Shown in pieces: positions 50,054-63,887 of a stretch of DNA of 64,000 nucleotides. Each line of letters starts with the position of its first letter. Position 1 is the stretch's first letter. A program made the position numbers and the translations under genes. This DNA comes from Rotaria sordida. Lineage: Eukaryota > Rotifera > Eurotatoria > Philodinida > Philodinidae. Location of the stretch: the NCBI GenBank assembly GCA_905250125.1, contig CAJNOL010000798.1, forward strand, positions 39,050-103,049, in the 5' to 3' direction. Under the pieces are notes generated by a model. It was not told the origin of the DNA. It did no database searches and saw nothing but the letters and a program-made list of their open reading frames with translations.

Positions 50054-50782
50054 TTACCAAACATAAGGAAACAAAATATTTGGAACATCACGTTCGTACT
50101 TCTTCCAGTATTCGCCGTATCTTTGACTGCAATAATTCTCTAATTCAGGTACACTTCTTTTCGTAAAATCCCACATATGCAAGGTGAAGTTTAAAGCTGC
50201 TAACCAATAATTTCCACTTGTTAGAGCCAGTCCAGTGCGCCATAGTGTGTAGCCACCATAATTAATGTGGCGTGCAAGAGAAAATAGACCACCGGTATAG
50301 AGTTTGCCTTGATTTGCTGGATTATCTTTGAATTGTTTACGCTGAAATTCCGAAACCAATTCGATAAAAACGCCTATAGTAAACATAGAAATACCAACAT
50401 ACTGCAAACTGCCTAATTCGTTTGATGGATTATAGATTAAAGATGATAAGGAAGGAAGAGAACTGAGCACTGTTTCGCAGATACTTATGAGTATCACACT
50501 AGAGTAAGGTATCCTTGCTTCCATAATGTAGGTTATGTTAATAATCTGTTTCACGGCACCGGCTGCTGTCAAAGCAACCAGAACTGTGCCTTTAGGTCCA
50601 ACTGGAACGGTGACGATACCAGCTTTGGAAAGAATTTGATGGCCGTATCCCTTGAAAAGTAAGAGATATTGCAAATATGGATCAACGGCACGAAGAAATG
50701 AGAAGACCAAGCGAGATAGAGGACTAGAGACCTTGTCTGAACGGTCCAATAAAGCGGTTGCTTTTTTTGATTGATTGGACAT
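50054..50782 (-). CDS. ICMT/steroid 5-alpha-reductase-like (DUF1295-type) membrane protein
   Basis: Uninterrupted 242-residue frame starting MSNQSKKATALLDRSD. Several hydrophobic segments lie between residues 60 and 150. The C-terminal part carries the family signature: NQGKLYTGGLFSLARHINYG followed by GYTLWRTG, then a Cys/Tyr-rich end CSQRYGEYWKKYERDVPNIL. This layout is that of the isoprenylcysteine methyltransferase / steroid 5-alpha-reductase C-terminal superfamily, membrane enzymes of the ER. The exact reaction cannot be told from sequence: it may be a lipid or sterol reductase or a methyltransferase. No intron is seen. The gene converges with the plus-strand genes to its left and has its own AATAAA. 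Confidence 0.8.
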   Translation of the reverse strand: MSNQSKKATALLDRSDKVSSPLSRLVFSFLRAVDPYLQYLLLFKGYGHQILSKAGIVTVPVGPKGTVLVALTAAGAVKQIINITYIMEARIPYSSVILISICETVLSSLPSLSSLIYNPSNELGSLQYVGISMFTIGVFIELVSEFQRKQFKDNPANQGKLYTGGLFSLARHINYGGYTLWRTGLALTSGNYWLAALNFTLHMWDFTKRSVPELENYCSQRYGEYWKKYERDVPNILFPYVW

Positions 50783-50784
50783 GA

Positions 50785-51510
50785 TAATCTATGATGAAGA
50801 AGAATAGTTTTCAATGTTATTCGAATGCGAAAATACGAACTGATTTTGTATGTTAGTAATGATCTTGTTTGTGGATGGTAGTTACACTGTTGTTATTACA
50901 CAACTAAGAAAAAATATCAAAAACGACGATTTGCTCGTTCTGTGTGTATCTTTTAAGGATGAAAAGGAGGAGAAAAAAACACTGTCTTACAATCGTACGT
51001 TATCACCAATGTGTTAGAAATAAAAATACATAAAAAAGACTATGATTGAGATAGAAAGCACAAAGTAACTCATATATGCACGCAAGCGATAGTTGGCGCC
51101 AGAAATAGGAAAGAAAAAAGTGTTACAAGTAACTCGAACAAGAACATATTAAGATTTGCAGCTTTAAAAGAGAAAAGAAGAAATTGTCAAAAACTACAAC
51201 GAACCTTGTGTTCGATTAGCACTTACTATTCGTTAAAAAATCTGCTATATTCGTATCCCTAACTTCGTACCATTAAAAAGTTAACGATCGGTACATTTAT
51301 AAAATCCATTGAATGTATTGATCTTTATCTAAGTATTTCTATTTACAGCTGCATCTACCAGGATAACGTCGTGCCAGTTGTGTTTTCTTCAAATTCTTTG
51401 AACTTCTATAATTCTATACCTCGTTGTCATCTTTTGAGCTATCAATTCTATTTCTAAATCCTATCATCAACGAACTTTGATTTGATGGCACTCATTAACG
51501 ATGAAAGTCA
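50785..51510. other. intergenic, no gene seen
   Basis: Upstream region of the minus-strand gene. No clear core promoter was identified. Confidence 0.4.
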
Positions 51511-51511
51511 G

Positions 51512-51560
51512 AGTGTGGGTGTTCTTCTCTTCGTCGCACTCACAGCCACACCCACATTTC
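51512..51560 (+). repeat. telomere-like hairpin
   Basis: G-rich arm GAGTGTGGGTG, core TTCTTCTCTTCG, C-rich arm CACTCACAGCCACACCCACA. The core is the cleanest copy of the family consensus. Confidence 0.7.
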
Positions 51561-51629
51561 ATCACTCCCTTTAGATCATGTTTCACAAAATGCGATTAAT
51601 ATTTTTCTTGTTAATTTAAAAAAACAATA

Positions 51630-54600
51630 TCATATAATGATGCATGTACTTGATGTCACTGAATAACTATTTATGATTTTTAAATTATTTGCACCTGCAT
51701 TAGCTAATTGAATTCCTTTTACTTGTTGTCGATTATATTCCAAAGTTTTTTCACGTATATCATCAAGATTATGTTCTTGTTCAATTGAAGAATTAATTTC
51801 ATCTTCATCTTCATCATCAATTTCAGAATCATCAATTACAAGATTAGATGAATCAACAACTTCTGAATTAAAGATGTAAGTTTTAAAAAAAATTCTTCGA
51901 TATGATTCATCTGTTTTCATTTTTTCTAATGAAAGTTTTCCATTAAGACGACGAACATAACGATATGAAGTAATTGGTTGAATTACTTTTGTTTTGTTAT
52001 ATATTTCAAATTGTTTATCATTCATTTCTTGTTCATTTTCAGTTTCACTATCAGAATCATCTGAAATCACGTTCATAAATTTTTCTATTCGTTTAACAAC
52101 TTCATCATTAGTTGAATGACTATCTTGTTTGAATTGTCTAAAATATAACAAATAAAAATTGATGTGATTAATAGATAAATACTTTGGTTTTTTACCTGCT
52201 TGGTAATGCTTGAATTTTTATTTGTAATGTTGAATCATCTGGATCAGCAATCATTAATGTTAATAAACGTCGATCATTCATTGCCAAAACAATAAAATCA
52301 TTACTAACAATCATTCTTGTTACAAAATCATAAACAAATAATCTTCCTAATCGAAAACGATCTATAACACGATACATACATAATATTCGAGATTTAACAA
52401 GAGCAAATATATAATCTCCTGATTCATTAAGACATAATTGTTCACATTCATTTTCAAGTTGAATTGATTCATGACAAACACATGAATGAATATTATATAA
52501 ATTTAATCGATTTTTATCATTAATAACTGTTGCTAAACAATTATTTTTTAAACAATAAATATCAGCTGTATCAAATGGTATTAAATGATAGGAATTTTTA
52601 TTTGTTGATAATTGAATTCGACATGAAATAAGAGATTTATTTTCAAAATAAAATAAAATAAATTCTTCACTTTTTTCACTTGTCATACGTAATAAGCGTA
52701 TTGATGAATATTGTGAAAGATCAATATTCATATAAATAATATCATTTGATCTATAGATTCCTAATGAATGTTCATCATCAGCAAGTATAATAAGTGATGG
52801 TATGGAATCAAGTGGTAATATTGAAGTAAATAGTCTTGAACATTTGATATTGAGTTGTTTATTTGATGTTTGATTAAATTTAATATTATTTTTATTTATT
52901 TGTTGAGTAATACAACGAATTGAACCATCGTTCGTAATTAAAATAAAAGTATTTTCATCAATGAAAAACACTCGTGTTGGATAATGAAGATGAAGACGAA
53001 AAAGTGGTTCTTTATTGAGATTTTAATGCATAAATCTCAGCCCAATAAGTATTTGTAATAACAAGTACAGCCGTATCAGATAAAACAGCATAATCATCGA
53101 TTTTTGTTGAATCAGTAAAGAGACGTCTTGATTCAATAAATGTGGAATGTTGATATAACCATGAAGTTAGTTCTCTATAAAAAAAAAACAAAGGAGTCAC
53201 AATAATAACTAGACATGCACCAAACTATTTCAATACTAAGAAATAAAATACAAATATGTACATTTTTTGTTTCATATTCATATTCCATATATCATTGATA
53301 TGTGAACATGTTAATCATACAAATGATACTATAGAATTCACAATGAAACTTTTTGTATCAAGATCTATACAAACTTCAATAATGAACGAAACAATTAGTA
53401 AAAATGACATTTGTATTAAATTTTATGATCTTTATTGATCAACTAATAATTATGAAGAGTAAAACACTTTACTATTATATCATTACATTAAAGAACTTTA
53501 TATTCATTTGTAGTAAATCTATCGTTTTCATATGAAATAAAATTCAAACTATTATTTTGATGAAAGATAATAATTTGACCGAAACAATAGTTGATCTTTT
53601 TGATGAATAATACAAAAGATTTTATTGTTAGACTTACTGTTTCGATAAACCGAGTGTGACTGCTTTTGTTCCAGATAATTGAATTGTATCAATTAATTCT
53701 TTTGTATGTGAAAACGATGGTACATTTTTAAAAGCTCCTCGTGCTTCAAACATATGATATATATTGATAATTCCATTTTGCATTGAACATAAAATCATAG
53801 CTTCTATTGCATGTAATAGAAATTATGACTTTTTTTTTCTAATAATATATTCTTACCATATTTACTTAATGTTCTTATAGTAAGTACTGGAGATGAACTA
53901 ATTTCAATAGAAACAAATAATTGATATTTGTGATATATATTACATTTATCATGTCTATTATCTTCTTCCTCAATACATTGCCATTTAAATATATTAACAA
54001 TACCACCTCGGGCAGTGAATATATAATATGGACTTTTAGCACGTGTTGTAACAACATTATATTGACCCGGAATACGTACATATGATATATCTTTTTTCAT
54101 ACAAGTATGTACAATATATAAATATTCTTTTGTTAAAATTATAAAGAACATTTTCATTGATTCATCATTTGTCTTTTCTTTACCATCGGGTAATATAATT
54201 CGTTCAATTGGTTTAGGAATAATAGATGGATTAAAAGCAATTAATACTTTAATGATTTCTTTATCAGATAAAAAAATTTGTTGTGTTTGATTCAATGAAT
54301 TTAAATCAATATAAGCAAAATCAATTGGAATTGTTGAATTAAATGTACAAATTAATTTATCTTTATTAATAATAACTTGATCTAAATATTTACCAATATT
54401 AATTGTACCACGATGAATGAATGTTGAATTATTAAAAGTATAAAAATGAATAAATCCATCATCGAGAATAATACTTATTATTAATGAATTTAATTTTGAA
54501 CATAAAACTTTTTTTATTGATACTTTTATTGATAAATCAATTTTTGTAAATAATTTATTTTGTTCTAAATTCCAACATTGAATAGAATTAGAATTTTGTT

Positions 54601-57600
54601 CAACAAGAATACATAAACCATATTTTCTATTAATTATTTCAGCAATTAAATATCCTTTTATTGATGTTTGATGAAATTTAATATCACCATGACTTGATAC
54701 AAGATAAATATGATGGAATGAATTGACAAAAAATGTATAATGTTTAAATTTTTCTTTATCTTCATCATCGGTATCATGTAAATCATTATCATCATCATCA
54801 TCATCTATATCTATTTTCATATCTTGATTAGTATGATGAATAATCATGTTTGGTAATGTAGTTGAATTTAAATAAGGTTCATTTAATTGAGGTAATTTTA
54901 TATCGATTACTGTATCTCCTGAACCCATATCAATAACAATTATTTTATTTGATAGTGATATAGCTGCCGATTCATTACTTATAAGATTAAGATCGACAAC
55001 AGGCATTGCATGTTTATTTATGGATAGAATTAAACCATGTCCTGGTGGTTGTAGTTGAAAATAAGGTACAATAAATCCACAATGATGTGGACTTTGTTCA
55101 TCACATTGTTTTAATAATTTCGTAATATTTGGACTTAAACCATATAATGTTAATAAACGTGATGTTAATTCAAATGCATAATTATCTGGATATTGATTAA
55201 GTAAATGACCAAATACCATATAGGTTGTAAAAAGAAGAGTAAGTTCTGCATGAATTATTTCAACTTCGTCGGATTCTCCATATATATCGACTTGTTGAAA
55301 TTGATTTAAATCACTTTCAATATCAAGAAATGATGAACAACTAAATTTGGCATCTAAAGAAAAAGAATATTTTTGTTTCAATTTCTTTTTTGTAAAATAA
55401 TAATCATACGCATGAATGAATAATTAAAAAACATTTCTTCAGCTGCTATTGGAAGTGCTATAGTAGGTGCTAATTGAATTAAAAATTGAGGTAATTCATT
55501 TAATTTTCGTTTATTATATTGTATTCGACCATTAAAATCAATAAATTCAATTGGTTGTGATGTTGTAAAACGATTTGCTTGAATTTCACCATTACTTTGA
55601 TCTAATTTATATTTTTTAACTAATTTAGGATCATCAATTTTAAATGGTTTATTTTTTCCATTCCATGTTTCTGTAAATAAATCAACAACATTTTGAAAAA
55701 TTATTTTTCGATCTTTATCTTTTAATTTTGATATATATAATTCTCGAGCTACTTCAATAAATCGACGATGATACCTGTAGAAGAAGAAAGATAATTCTTA
55801 TTAAATATATTACAGAATAAATTCCATATTTTTTTACGATATTTTCTATTCGAATATTCATTCAACATGCATATGTCATGTACTTACTCTTTTACATGAC
55901 AATAACTTCCAGTTAGTGTAGAAAATGTTTCATTATTTTTTATTTGACCTAGATCTACTAGTAGTTAAAATTTAATCGATATAATTGAGATTTTTATAAT
56001 AACCTTTAACAGAAGGTTCATGAGAAGGTGAAAGAATCGAGCATACGTCAAAATTCAAATTTTTAGCTTATTTAGATATTTTAGAGTAAAATTAGTCTGA
56101 ATTAACTTTTGAGCACTACCTACCTACTATCAAATAAATAGTCATAAATCGTCTCATGAATGTTTACAAGGATTATACTTCTCTAAGGTATCGAATTTAT
56201 TCATGCAATATACCAAAAGATCGATCATCAACAATTAAAATAAAAACAAGGTATTTAAAATGTTGTATATCATCTATTTATTGAGATTATATAATTCCAA
56301 CAAGGTAGCGCTCACCCTACGGATTCGCTGACCCTTTTCTGAAAGAAAAAAAGAGAAGATTTTGACATATTTTTTATTGAAAATAATCACATTTGTCTTG
56401 TAAGAAAGAATTGAAGAGGTGATTCAATAATTGAATAATGTTTCGAAATGCTTTACTTAAATAATCATTTATCTCATTTAATGACAGACGTTGTAACTTT
56501 ATGAATTGTTCTTCCTTCAGTAATAAAATCGTGTCTTTTGATAATTAATCTTTGGCTATGAATTTTTCTACCACTGAATCATCTTGACAGTTCCATTAGG
56601 TGTCTTTATTTTTCAACACATCATGTTAACAACATAAAAAGCTCGTTTCTGATTGGCCGGTTTCCCGAACAATAAACGCTTAGATCAAAAGTTCGACCTC
56701 GAATTCGAATTCTTTGCCCCTGAAAACCTATTGCAAAGTTTCATCAGAGTGATCGAAAACCCGATGAATAAAAAGCTCGTTTCTGATTGGCTTGGACAGA
56801 CAAACTTTATGCGGTTTTTAATCGCCGTATAACCCTTTCTTTCAGAAAAGGGAATAAGAGTGAAAACTAATACAGTTTATGAGTTTATTTTTGGGATGAT
56901 ATCTACTGTCATATTTTGAAATCATGAGAATCGAGACTGAATTTTTTTTTTCATACTATAGTCTTCTTATAAATATTGCTATAAGACTTTGAGAAAGAAA
57001 AAAATTCAATACCAATAAATAACAGGTGTATCATCAACTTCTTTTTCAGTAATATATTCATCTAAATCATTTCGAATTCGTGTCCATAATATTCCTGGTA
57101 AACGTCTAACAGGTGGTATATAATGTTGAAAAACACTTTTAAGTACATCATCATCAAGTGAAAGAATATCTTCAAGTTCATTTTGACTAATACCATTTCG
57201 ACATGCTGTCATATAACATAATGATCGACTAAATAAAATATTATTATGAATTATTTGTAAACGTTGAAATAAATAACGTATACAATCATCAACATCATTT
57301 AATTCATTTAAACATTCATCAATTGGATCATATGAATGCCAAATAGATATTATATCAAAAACAAGTTTCATAAATAATGGAAGAATTTGATTTTTTTTCT
57401 TCATTAAATTATTTATAAATAAATGTTGTTCATTATTTAATGAACGTTTTTTTATTGCAAGCCAATCATTATAAATAATTTCAACTGTTGATGATTCAAA
57501 TGGTGGAATATATATAAATAAATTTAGATTTTCATTTAAAATATTTTTTAAATTTACAAAAATATTTTCATGATCAGGTAATGTTGATATTATAAATTTA

Positions 57601-59581
57601 ATATTTGATGGAAATTTTATTGGTAACCATTTACAATCATATGCATCACGATGTAATTGATCAATTGAATCAAGTAATATAACAAGATATTCATTATTAG
57701 GTATTTGTAAAAGAAGATTTAATTCAAGTTGATCACAAAGTTGATTGATATCTGAATATGAAATCATAGGAATATTATATATTTCAGATATTTGTTCTGA
57801 TATAGAATGTAATGTTTTATAGATAGTTGAAGAAGATGGTGTAGTTCTAAAATAATTATTCATTATTTTTCTATCTCTCTTCTATGTATATTTAACTTAC
57901 CCAAGAAAACGTAAAATAACTGAAACAGATCGATCTGACCACCATTTAAATATCTTGAAATTAAAATTTCAATTATTTAAAAATGTTATGAAAAAAAAAT
58001 TAATTACCTCTATTGCAGTCTTTGCTAATACACTTGTTTTTCCACATCCAGAATCACCATATATAACACATGGTTGATGTTCTCTATTATTCTTTATATA
58101 TTTTTCTAACTAAAAAAAATAAATAAATATGAAATATTATATTTTAAATGGAATCTTTTTTTTTTTATTATACTTTAGATAAAACATCAATTCTTCCATG
58201 AAATTTTCCAATATGTGTTTTACATTGTATAGCATGTTCTAATATTTCATGTTGTAAACTATCAGAACCAATTGTATAACGTGATTGAACACAATGATCA
58301 ATTTGTTGTTTAATTGATGTATAAAAATCATTATTAAATTGTTCTATATATTTTGAATGATCTTGTCCATTAATACCATTTGATGACCAATGAACTTTAT
58401 ATTTAAATATATTTTGAGATTTTAAAATAGATGGAATACGAATATTTTTTAATCGATCAAGTAATTTTTTAGCTTCTTGATCAATATCTGTTTCTGATGA
58501 CATATCTATAAATTTTGATGTTTTTTCATCAGATAAATGATCATGAATATCAACAATTTCACGTAAAAAACATAAAGTACGTTCATTAGCATCTTTTGAT
58601 GATAAAATTCCATTGATAATCTCTTTTTCCGTAACTAAAAATCAATTTATATATATATATTAAATAAATAAACAGATGAAAATCTTTACTTGATATAAAA
58701 AACTCATCATAATCAATTTCAGTAATTTGTCCTTGTTGAAGACATGTTTCTGCTGCTTGTCGAAGACATTGTCTTAGACGATTATTAATTTTTTTCCATT
58801 CTTTATCTGCTTGTTTTATTTCATCTGTATTCTAAAAAAAAAATATTAAAATATCAATAATCTTTTTATAATAAAATTTTTATTTTTTTATTTACTTTTG
58901 ATAAAAAATTCGGTATAATAGATGAAATATTTTTTAAAATATATGTAGGTGGTATAGAATTCGTATCAAGTTGATACCATTGAGTTAATAATTTTCCTTC
59001 ATTATTTTCATTACAAACAGTTTCTTTTAATAATTCAAAAAGTGATGCACGAATTTGAGCTGGAATTGGTCGAGAACCATAACGATGACTAAGTAAAACC
59101 TAATATTAATTGATAAATAAATATTGTATTGTTAAAAAGTAAACAAACCACAAAATTTGTAGCAACAGAATATTTTTTGCATAATTCAATTTCTTTTAAA
59201 CATGTTTCAACTTCTCCATGATTATTTGCTGATTCAATTTGAATACCCCATCGCATATCGACATACTTTATTTTTAAAATAAAATAAAAAATTCTATTAC
59301 AATTAAAATAATACTAATTAACCTGAAATTCTAATCCATATTTTTCACGACAATAATTTTTAAGTCTAGGAAAGATATTTTCAATTAAAGAATCTCGTTC
59401 TATTAATGTATCTAAAAACAAAATGTTGTTCTTTTTTTTTTTGCTATAAAAGAATTTTTTTTTCAAGAAATTTTTAACCTGTAAATGTTGAACTAACAAA
59501 AACTCGTACAACTTTCGATCGAACATCAGGTAATTCTTGACATTGTCCTCGCAAAAGATCCAAATAATAAGATGATTTCAT
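51630..59581 (-). CDS. NWD1/NWD2-like NACHT and WD-repeat protein, with two frame breaks
   Basis: Fourteen exons (minus): 59479-59581, 59323-59411, 59149-59265, 58896-59099, 58690-58831, 58174-58634, 58008-58109, 57901-57953, 57013-57846, about 55415-55774, 53857-about 55415, 53638-53803, 52196-53174, 51630-52138. Splice phases agree at every junction except the 55415 break. About 1,890 residues. Exons 1-4 give a DUF4062-like region (VVRVFVSSTFTDTLIERDSL; YVDMRWGIQ). Exon 7 has the Walker A motif GDSGCGKTS (about 390-398); exon 9 has LVILLDSIDQL (Walker B) and ends in the conserved WYHRRF joint. The rest is beta-propeller-like, with an acidic tail. Such STAND ATPases act as cytoplasmic switches. 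The frame breaks near 55410 and again at 53021, in a run of four A on the coding strand. These are assembly errors or early decay. Confidence 0.75.
55775..57012 (-). other. large intron of the NWD-like gene with repeats
   Basis: At 1.24 kb it is far longer than most other introns of this gene. It holds the direct repeat GCTCGTTTCTGATTGGC (about 56641 and 56771) and an inverted pair, CCCTTTTCTGAAAGAAA (about 56332) with TTTCTTTCAGAAAAGGG (about 56835). This suggests an inserted fold-back element of about 0.5 kb. Confidence 0.55.
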
Positions 59582-61700
59582 ACTATAAAATACAAAAGTT
59601 CATTAGATATTAAAAATAAATATATTTTATTACATATAACGACATTAATTATTAACATAATATTTCTTTCAATATCCATCGGATCTAATAACACGATGAT
59701 TCTCAATGTCTTAACACATGAGATAACATCTCTTATAATGATTTTTTTTCATCCATCAAGTTTAAAGTACTAAATATGATCATGATTGAAAATATCAGAT
59801 AGAAATCCATCTAAATGAAAACTCAACGTCATTTTTCATTTATAGTCAAACTTCTATTATTATTCTAATGATGATCAACTTAACTTTATTATTACTTTAC
59901 TATGTTCATAGAAACAGCATGTAGACTCACATTTATTGAGTGAGTCAAACAGATGTCGATATAAAAATATTTCTATTTCATTCATGTCGAACGGTAATGA
60001 CTTTAAGAGCTATGTAGACAAGGTTTTTCAGTCACTCAAATTTTGGACAATGCAAAATGCTTGAATGCAAGCATGTTTTATTACCGAAAAATTAAAGTCT
60101 CATGTTTTCTCTATAACAAGAATAGTAAGTTGATTTTCCGTTACTATAGAATCACCATCTTTAAATTGCATCAATTGGTTTGTTGACATAAGTAACCAAT
60201 AAAATTTAAACAGACGAGATGGAAGCAGAATATCCGATAGTCAACTGCATCGCACACCGACTTCGAGGTAGTCGGAATGAGAGTCGGAGTTGCACTAATA
60301 AAATAGTCAAGTATTTTTTACCTTTATATAGCAGCAAATTTATTTATTATGCTAAATATCAAAGAGATATTCACATTCATTCACTTGAATCTGATTTTTT
60401 TTTTCTCAACAAATTTTGAATGTTTTATCATCATCTGCTATTAGTTTTTTCAAATTTTTTGTCTCAAAATTTTCTCAGTCATTTTTGATAAATCATGAGA
60501 GAAAAAGTAAGTTCTACATTAATCAAAGCTGTGTGTTTTTACTGATTCGTTTACTTGTTTATTCTTTCATAATTTTAAGTGTTATAGTGATTAAGATGTC
60601 TATAAACTATGCAAAAAAAAATCTTTGGAGTTCATCGGAATTGAAATCGTGTTTCGGTGTCAAAAAAAATTTGACTCCGCAGTTCACTAATATCCGAATA
60701 TCTTTTCCTTCTCAGGCTGGCTTATACTCTTTCAGTATATGTGCGGAATTTCTTCCAATTCATAGATAATATTATTCAGTTAATTACGAAACACTTTATC
60801 AACAGATTATTAAAAGTGAAAAGCTGCAGCATTAGTGTGTTTATCAAAGAGACTTATGAAATAAACACTTTGACGAAAATTATTATTTGTGAACATGGAC
60901 CACTTTCACCATAGTTTTTGCTATTTAGACAGTTGTATGAGTTCCTATTGTTTTTTTTGTTAGCTTAAAAAAACCATATCACATAATGATGCAGAGTGTG
61001 AGGGTGAGGGTGAGGCAATCAATAAACAGATCAACCTATCTTCTAAACAAAAGACAAAGTCAATCTGCTGTTCTCAACTCTTGCTTTTCAGCCGACGATT
61101 TTTCAGTCGAATTCAATCGAGTGTTATTTAATATGCTTGAAAATCAAAGAATAATGCAGAGTTTGATTTTCCGACGCGTTTCGTGCTATTTTATTGAAAA
61201 ATTAAACACTCATCAGAATTCTGCATACAATAAGCACAAGAATATGTATGAGTGGAAAATAGAACTGAAAAGATTTTTAAATGATTTCTAAACGAAAAAA
61301 CGAAAAAAAAACAAGAAACAACGAATGGAGCGGGAGATTTTTCTAAAAATTTTTGAATAGGATTCCAATGATGATTCACATAAAAGGCAATTCAGGCCGA
61401 ACAATTAGAAACGTTCACAGTAATAAGAGTTGTTGAATATGGATCGACAGTGGTTACTGTGCTAATGGAGATGTGCATCGGTTCAGCTGCTAGTGGATAA
61501 TTTTTTCCATGGATTTGGACTAATATTAGCTTAATCTGGACGACCACTTAAGCACCATTTACGTTATTGGCCGAGGGCAAAAAATATTTTTCATCCTTGT
61601 CGATACTTCAAGCATTTGCACTGATCACGGGTAAAAAATTCTCAGAAGAACTATTCTGGAACTTAGAAAAACTTCTTGGACTTCTGTACAGACTGGATTT
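59582..61700. other. intergenic, no gene seen
   Basis: Upstream of the NWD-like gene. Open frames at 60219-60419, 60416-60769 and 60986-61291 have no recognisable domain. AGTGTGAGGGTGAGGGTGAGG at about 60990 looks like one arm of a telomere-like element without its partner. Confidence 0.35.
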
Positions 61701-61705
61701 TGGTC

Positions 61706-61746
61706 TTGGGTGTGAATGTAAAAAAGGTAAACTCACACCCACTCTT
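61706..61746 (+). repeat. telomere-like hairpin (short)
   Basis: G-rich arm TTGGGTGTGAATG, core TAAAAAAGGTAAA, C-rich arm CTCACACCCACTC. It directly abuts the fold-back element that starts at 61747. Confidence 0.6.
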
Positions 61747-62324
61747 GTATCAAATCAAAGCGCGTCAAAAATGGGATCTATCAGTATTAAATAATAAGTG
61801 TTATGGTAACTTTTCAATGTCGAATTCATGAAATTTCTAGAATCGAACACCATATTGATAAAGAAAATTTTCTAGTAGGAGGCAGTTCGAACGAGATCTG
61901 ATTTGCAATAGTGAATATTTCAAGGTAATCATCAACACCCGGCTTGGAAACATTGGAACAATAATCAAAAAATGAAGTTAAAGAAAATGTTATCAGAGAC
62001 AAAACATAAACATTCTCACGAAGAAACTCTGAAAAAATCACATTTCAGAGGTTTTGTCAAACATGAAATAAACATTGAGTTATCTGAAACTCATTTATGT
62101 TTGTAGCTGTTCCGTTCTCGTGCTGTCAACAACTGTAATGGTCATCTTGTTATACTCATCATTTAAAGTCAGATCTAGTTCGAACTGCCTCACACAAGAA
62201 AATTTTCTTTATCAATATGGGGTTCAATTCTAGAAATTTCATGAATCCGACATTGAAGAGTTGGAATAACACTTACTATTTAATACTGATAAATCCTATC
62301 TTTGACGTGCTTTAATCTGGTATA
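61747..62324. mobile_element. fold-back element, family D
   Basis: Left end GTATCAAATCAAAGCGCGTC pairs with the right end GACGTGCTTTAATCTGGTAT. Arms of about 160 bp also share CATGAAATTTCTAGAATCGA and CATATTGATAAAGAAAATTT. The central 230 bp is not repeated. No coding capacity. Confidence 0.75.
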
Positions 62325-62329
62325 AAATT

Positions 62330-63885
62330 TATTATTGATTCTATTAAAAATAACACCGTTACTCCTTCCCGAGTAAAACATTTTTTGGCAATCCTGTATA
62401 TTTATTATAACTATTTATTGATCAATATTATGCTTTGACAAATGAGCAGATCATTTTTCAAATGATTTTTGCTAACGACCAAAAAGGTCATCAATTTCTT
62501 TTTCTTTCGAAAGAATAAATTTTGCGAAAGTACCTACTAACATAATTAGAAGCATGAAACACTATCGAAAAATTGTTCAAATATCGATTACGGATCAAAT
62601 GAACTCAAGTTGAAAATGTTAATAAATATGAAGGGAAAAGAAAATTATATCGATCTATAGTTAATAAAGTTAGTCATCTATTAAATGAAACTTTTACGAA
62701 ATGATGCCTGAGAACGAATATTGAATACTCAAGTGAATTCGAACACTTCTGGTTTATATTCACTTTTGGATTCGCTGGAGATTTCTAATTGGCTGTATTA
62801 TATATGGAATCTAATATTCTATCTATCGACAATGTTGTGTATAGATGGTGAGATATCTAAAATGCAAGTTCTATGTATTTTACTACGAAATAAAATATAA
62901 AAATTCTTTTTTAACTCAATCGTACTCTGTTCAATATCAATAATCGAATAAAAATGCAATGAAACATTCGATTGTTAGGCATTGTCTAATTTTAAGCGAT
63001 TCAAATCATCTCGCATGATGTAGAAATGAATCTCGAAGTGTACACTTCATTGGATATAAATTTCTTTGAACAAGAATGAATTTTTTTCTACTCTGCAATC
63101 ATTTTTCATCCACTTCTTTTCGTAAATAATTTATTGTTGCTATCCCCAATCCTTCTCAATAGTGTATGTATTTGAAAAGAATTTGAAGAAACGAAAAAAC
63201 CGATGCATAGTAAACAAAAACGGAGCACGAAGCGTTGCAATGCTGCAAAAGTAAGAAACAAATCATTTGCAAAAAAACCAAGTAAACAGCGCAACTCGTA
63301 AAACCTCCGATCAAAAGCAAAATACTTAAGTTGCCGAGAACATTTTATCTTAACTACTGTACTGTGTTCAGTAAACTATTAGTAAGATTTGAAAGCGAAA
63401 TAAACCTTTTTGAATGTTATATACTTAGCGCCAAGATGCTGCAAATATTAGAAACAATTCAGACAGATATGCCATTGACACCCATGATTGATTTTACTTA
63501 AGTCGATTGTTTTTTTTTTAATATACGTCATCCACGAGTCATGCTCATTTATTATGGCTTAGCTGTCTCTTGAATCTTTGATCTTTTCATTCATGTAAAT
63601 TCTGTGATGTTATCTATATCTGGCATGATTAATCTATCTCTTTTTTTCTACTATTCAGTGTAGAAGAGACAAGACCACTATTATAAATTTTGAGTGTAGT
63701 TAAGAGTAACAGTGGGAAATTTCCAGCAGGAATTTGATTTGTTCAAATGAAGATGTGAAAATGTCAGTCAGAGAGCAATGCATGAGAATGAAGAAGAGAA
63801 GCCTTTGAGTCTAGCGAAATCCGTGACATTAAGAACGGAAAGCTTTGTGTTACTGGTCGACGTAACGGAGTTAGAGGGATAAACT
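62330..63885. other. intergenic, no gene seen
   Basis: AT-rich; no supported gene, RNA gene or clear repeat. Confidence 0.4.
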
Positions 63886-63887
63886 TA

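Noticed and set aside
53256-53438. Plus-strand frame starting MYIFCFIFIFHISLICEHVN, resembling a signal peptide
   Set aside because: It lies entirely in an intron of the minus-strand NWD-like gene and has no similarity or transcription signals I can see.
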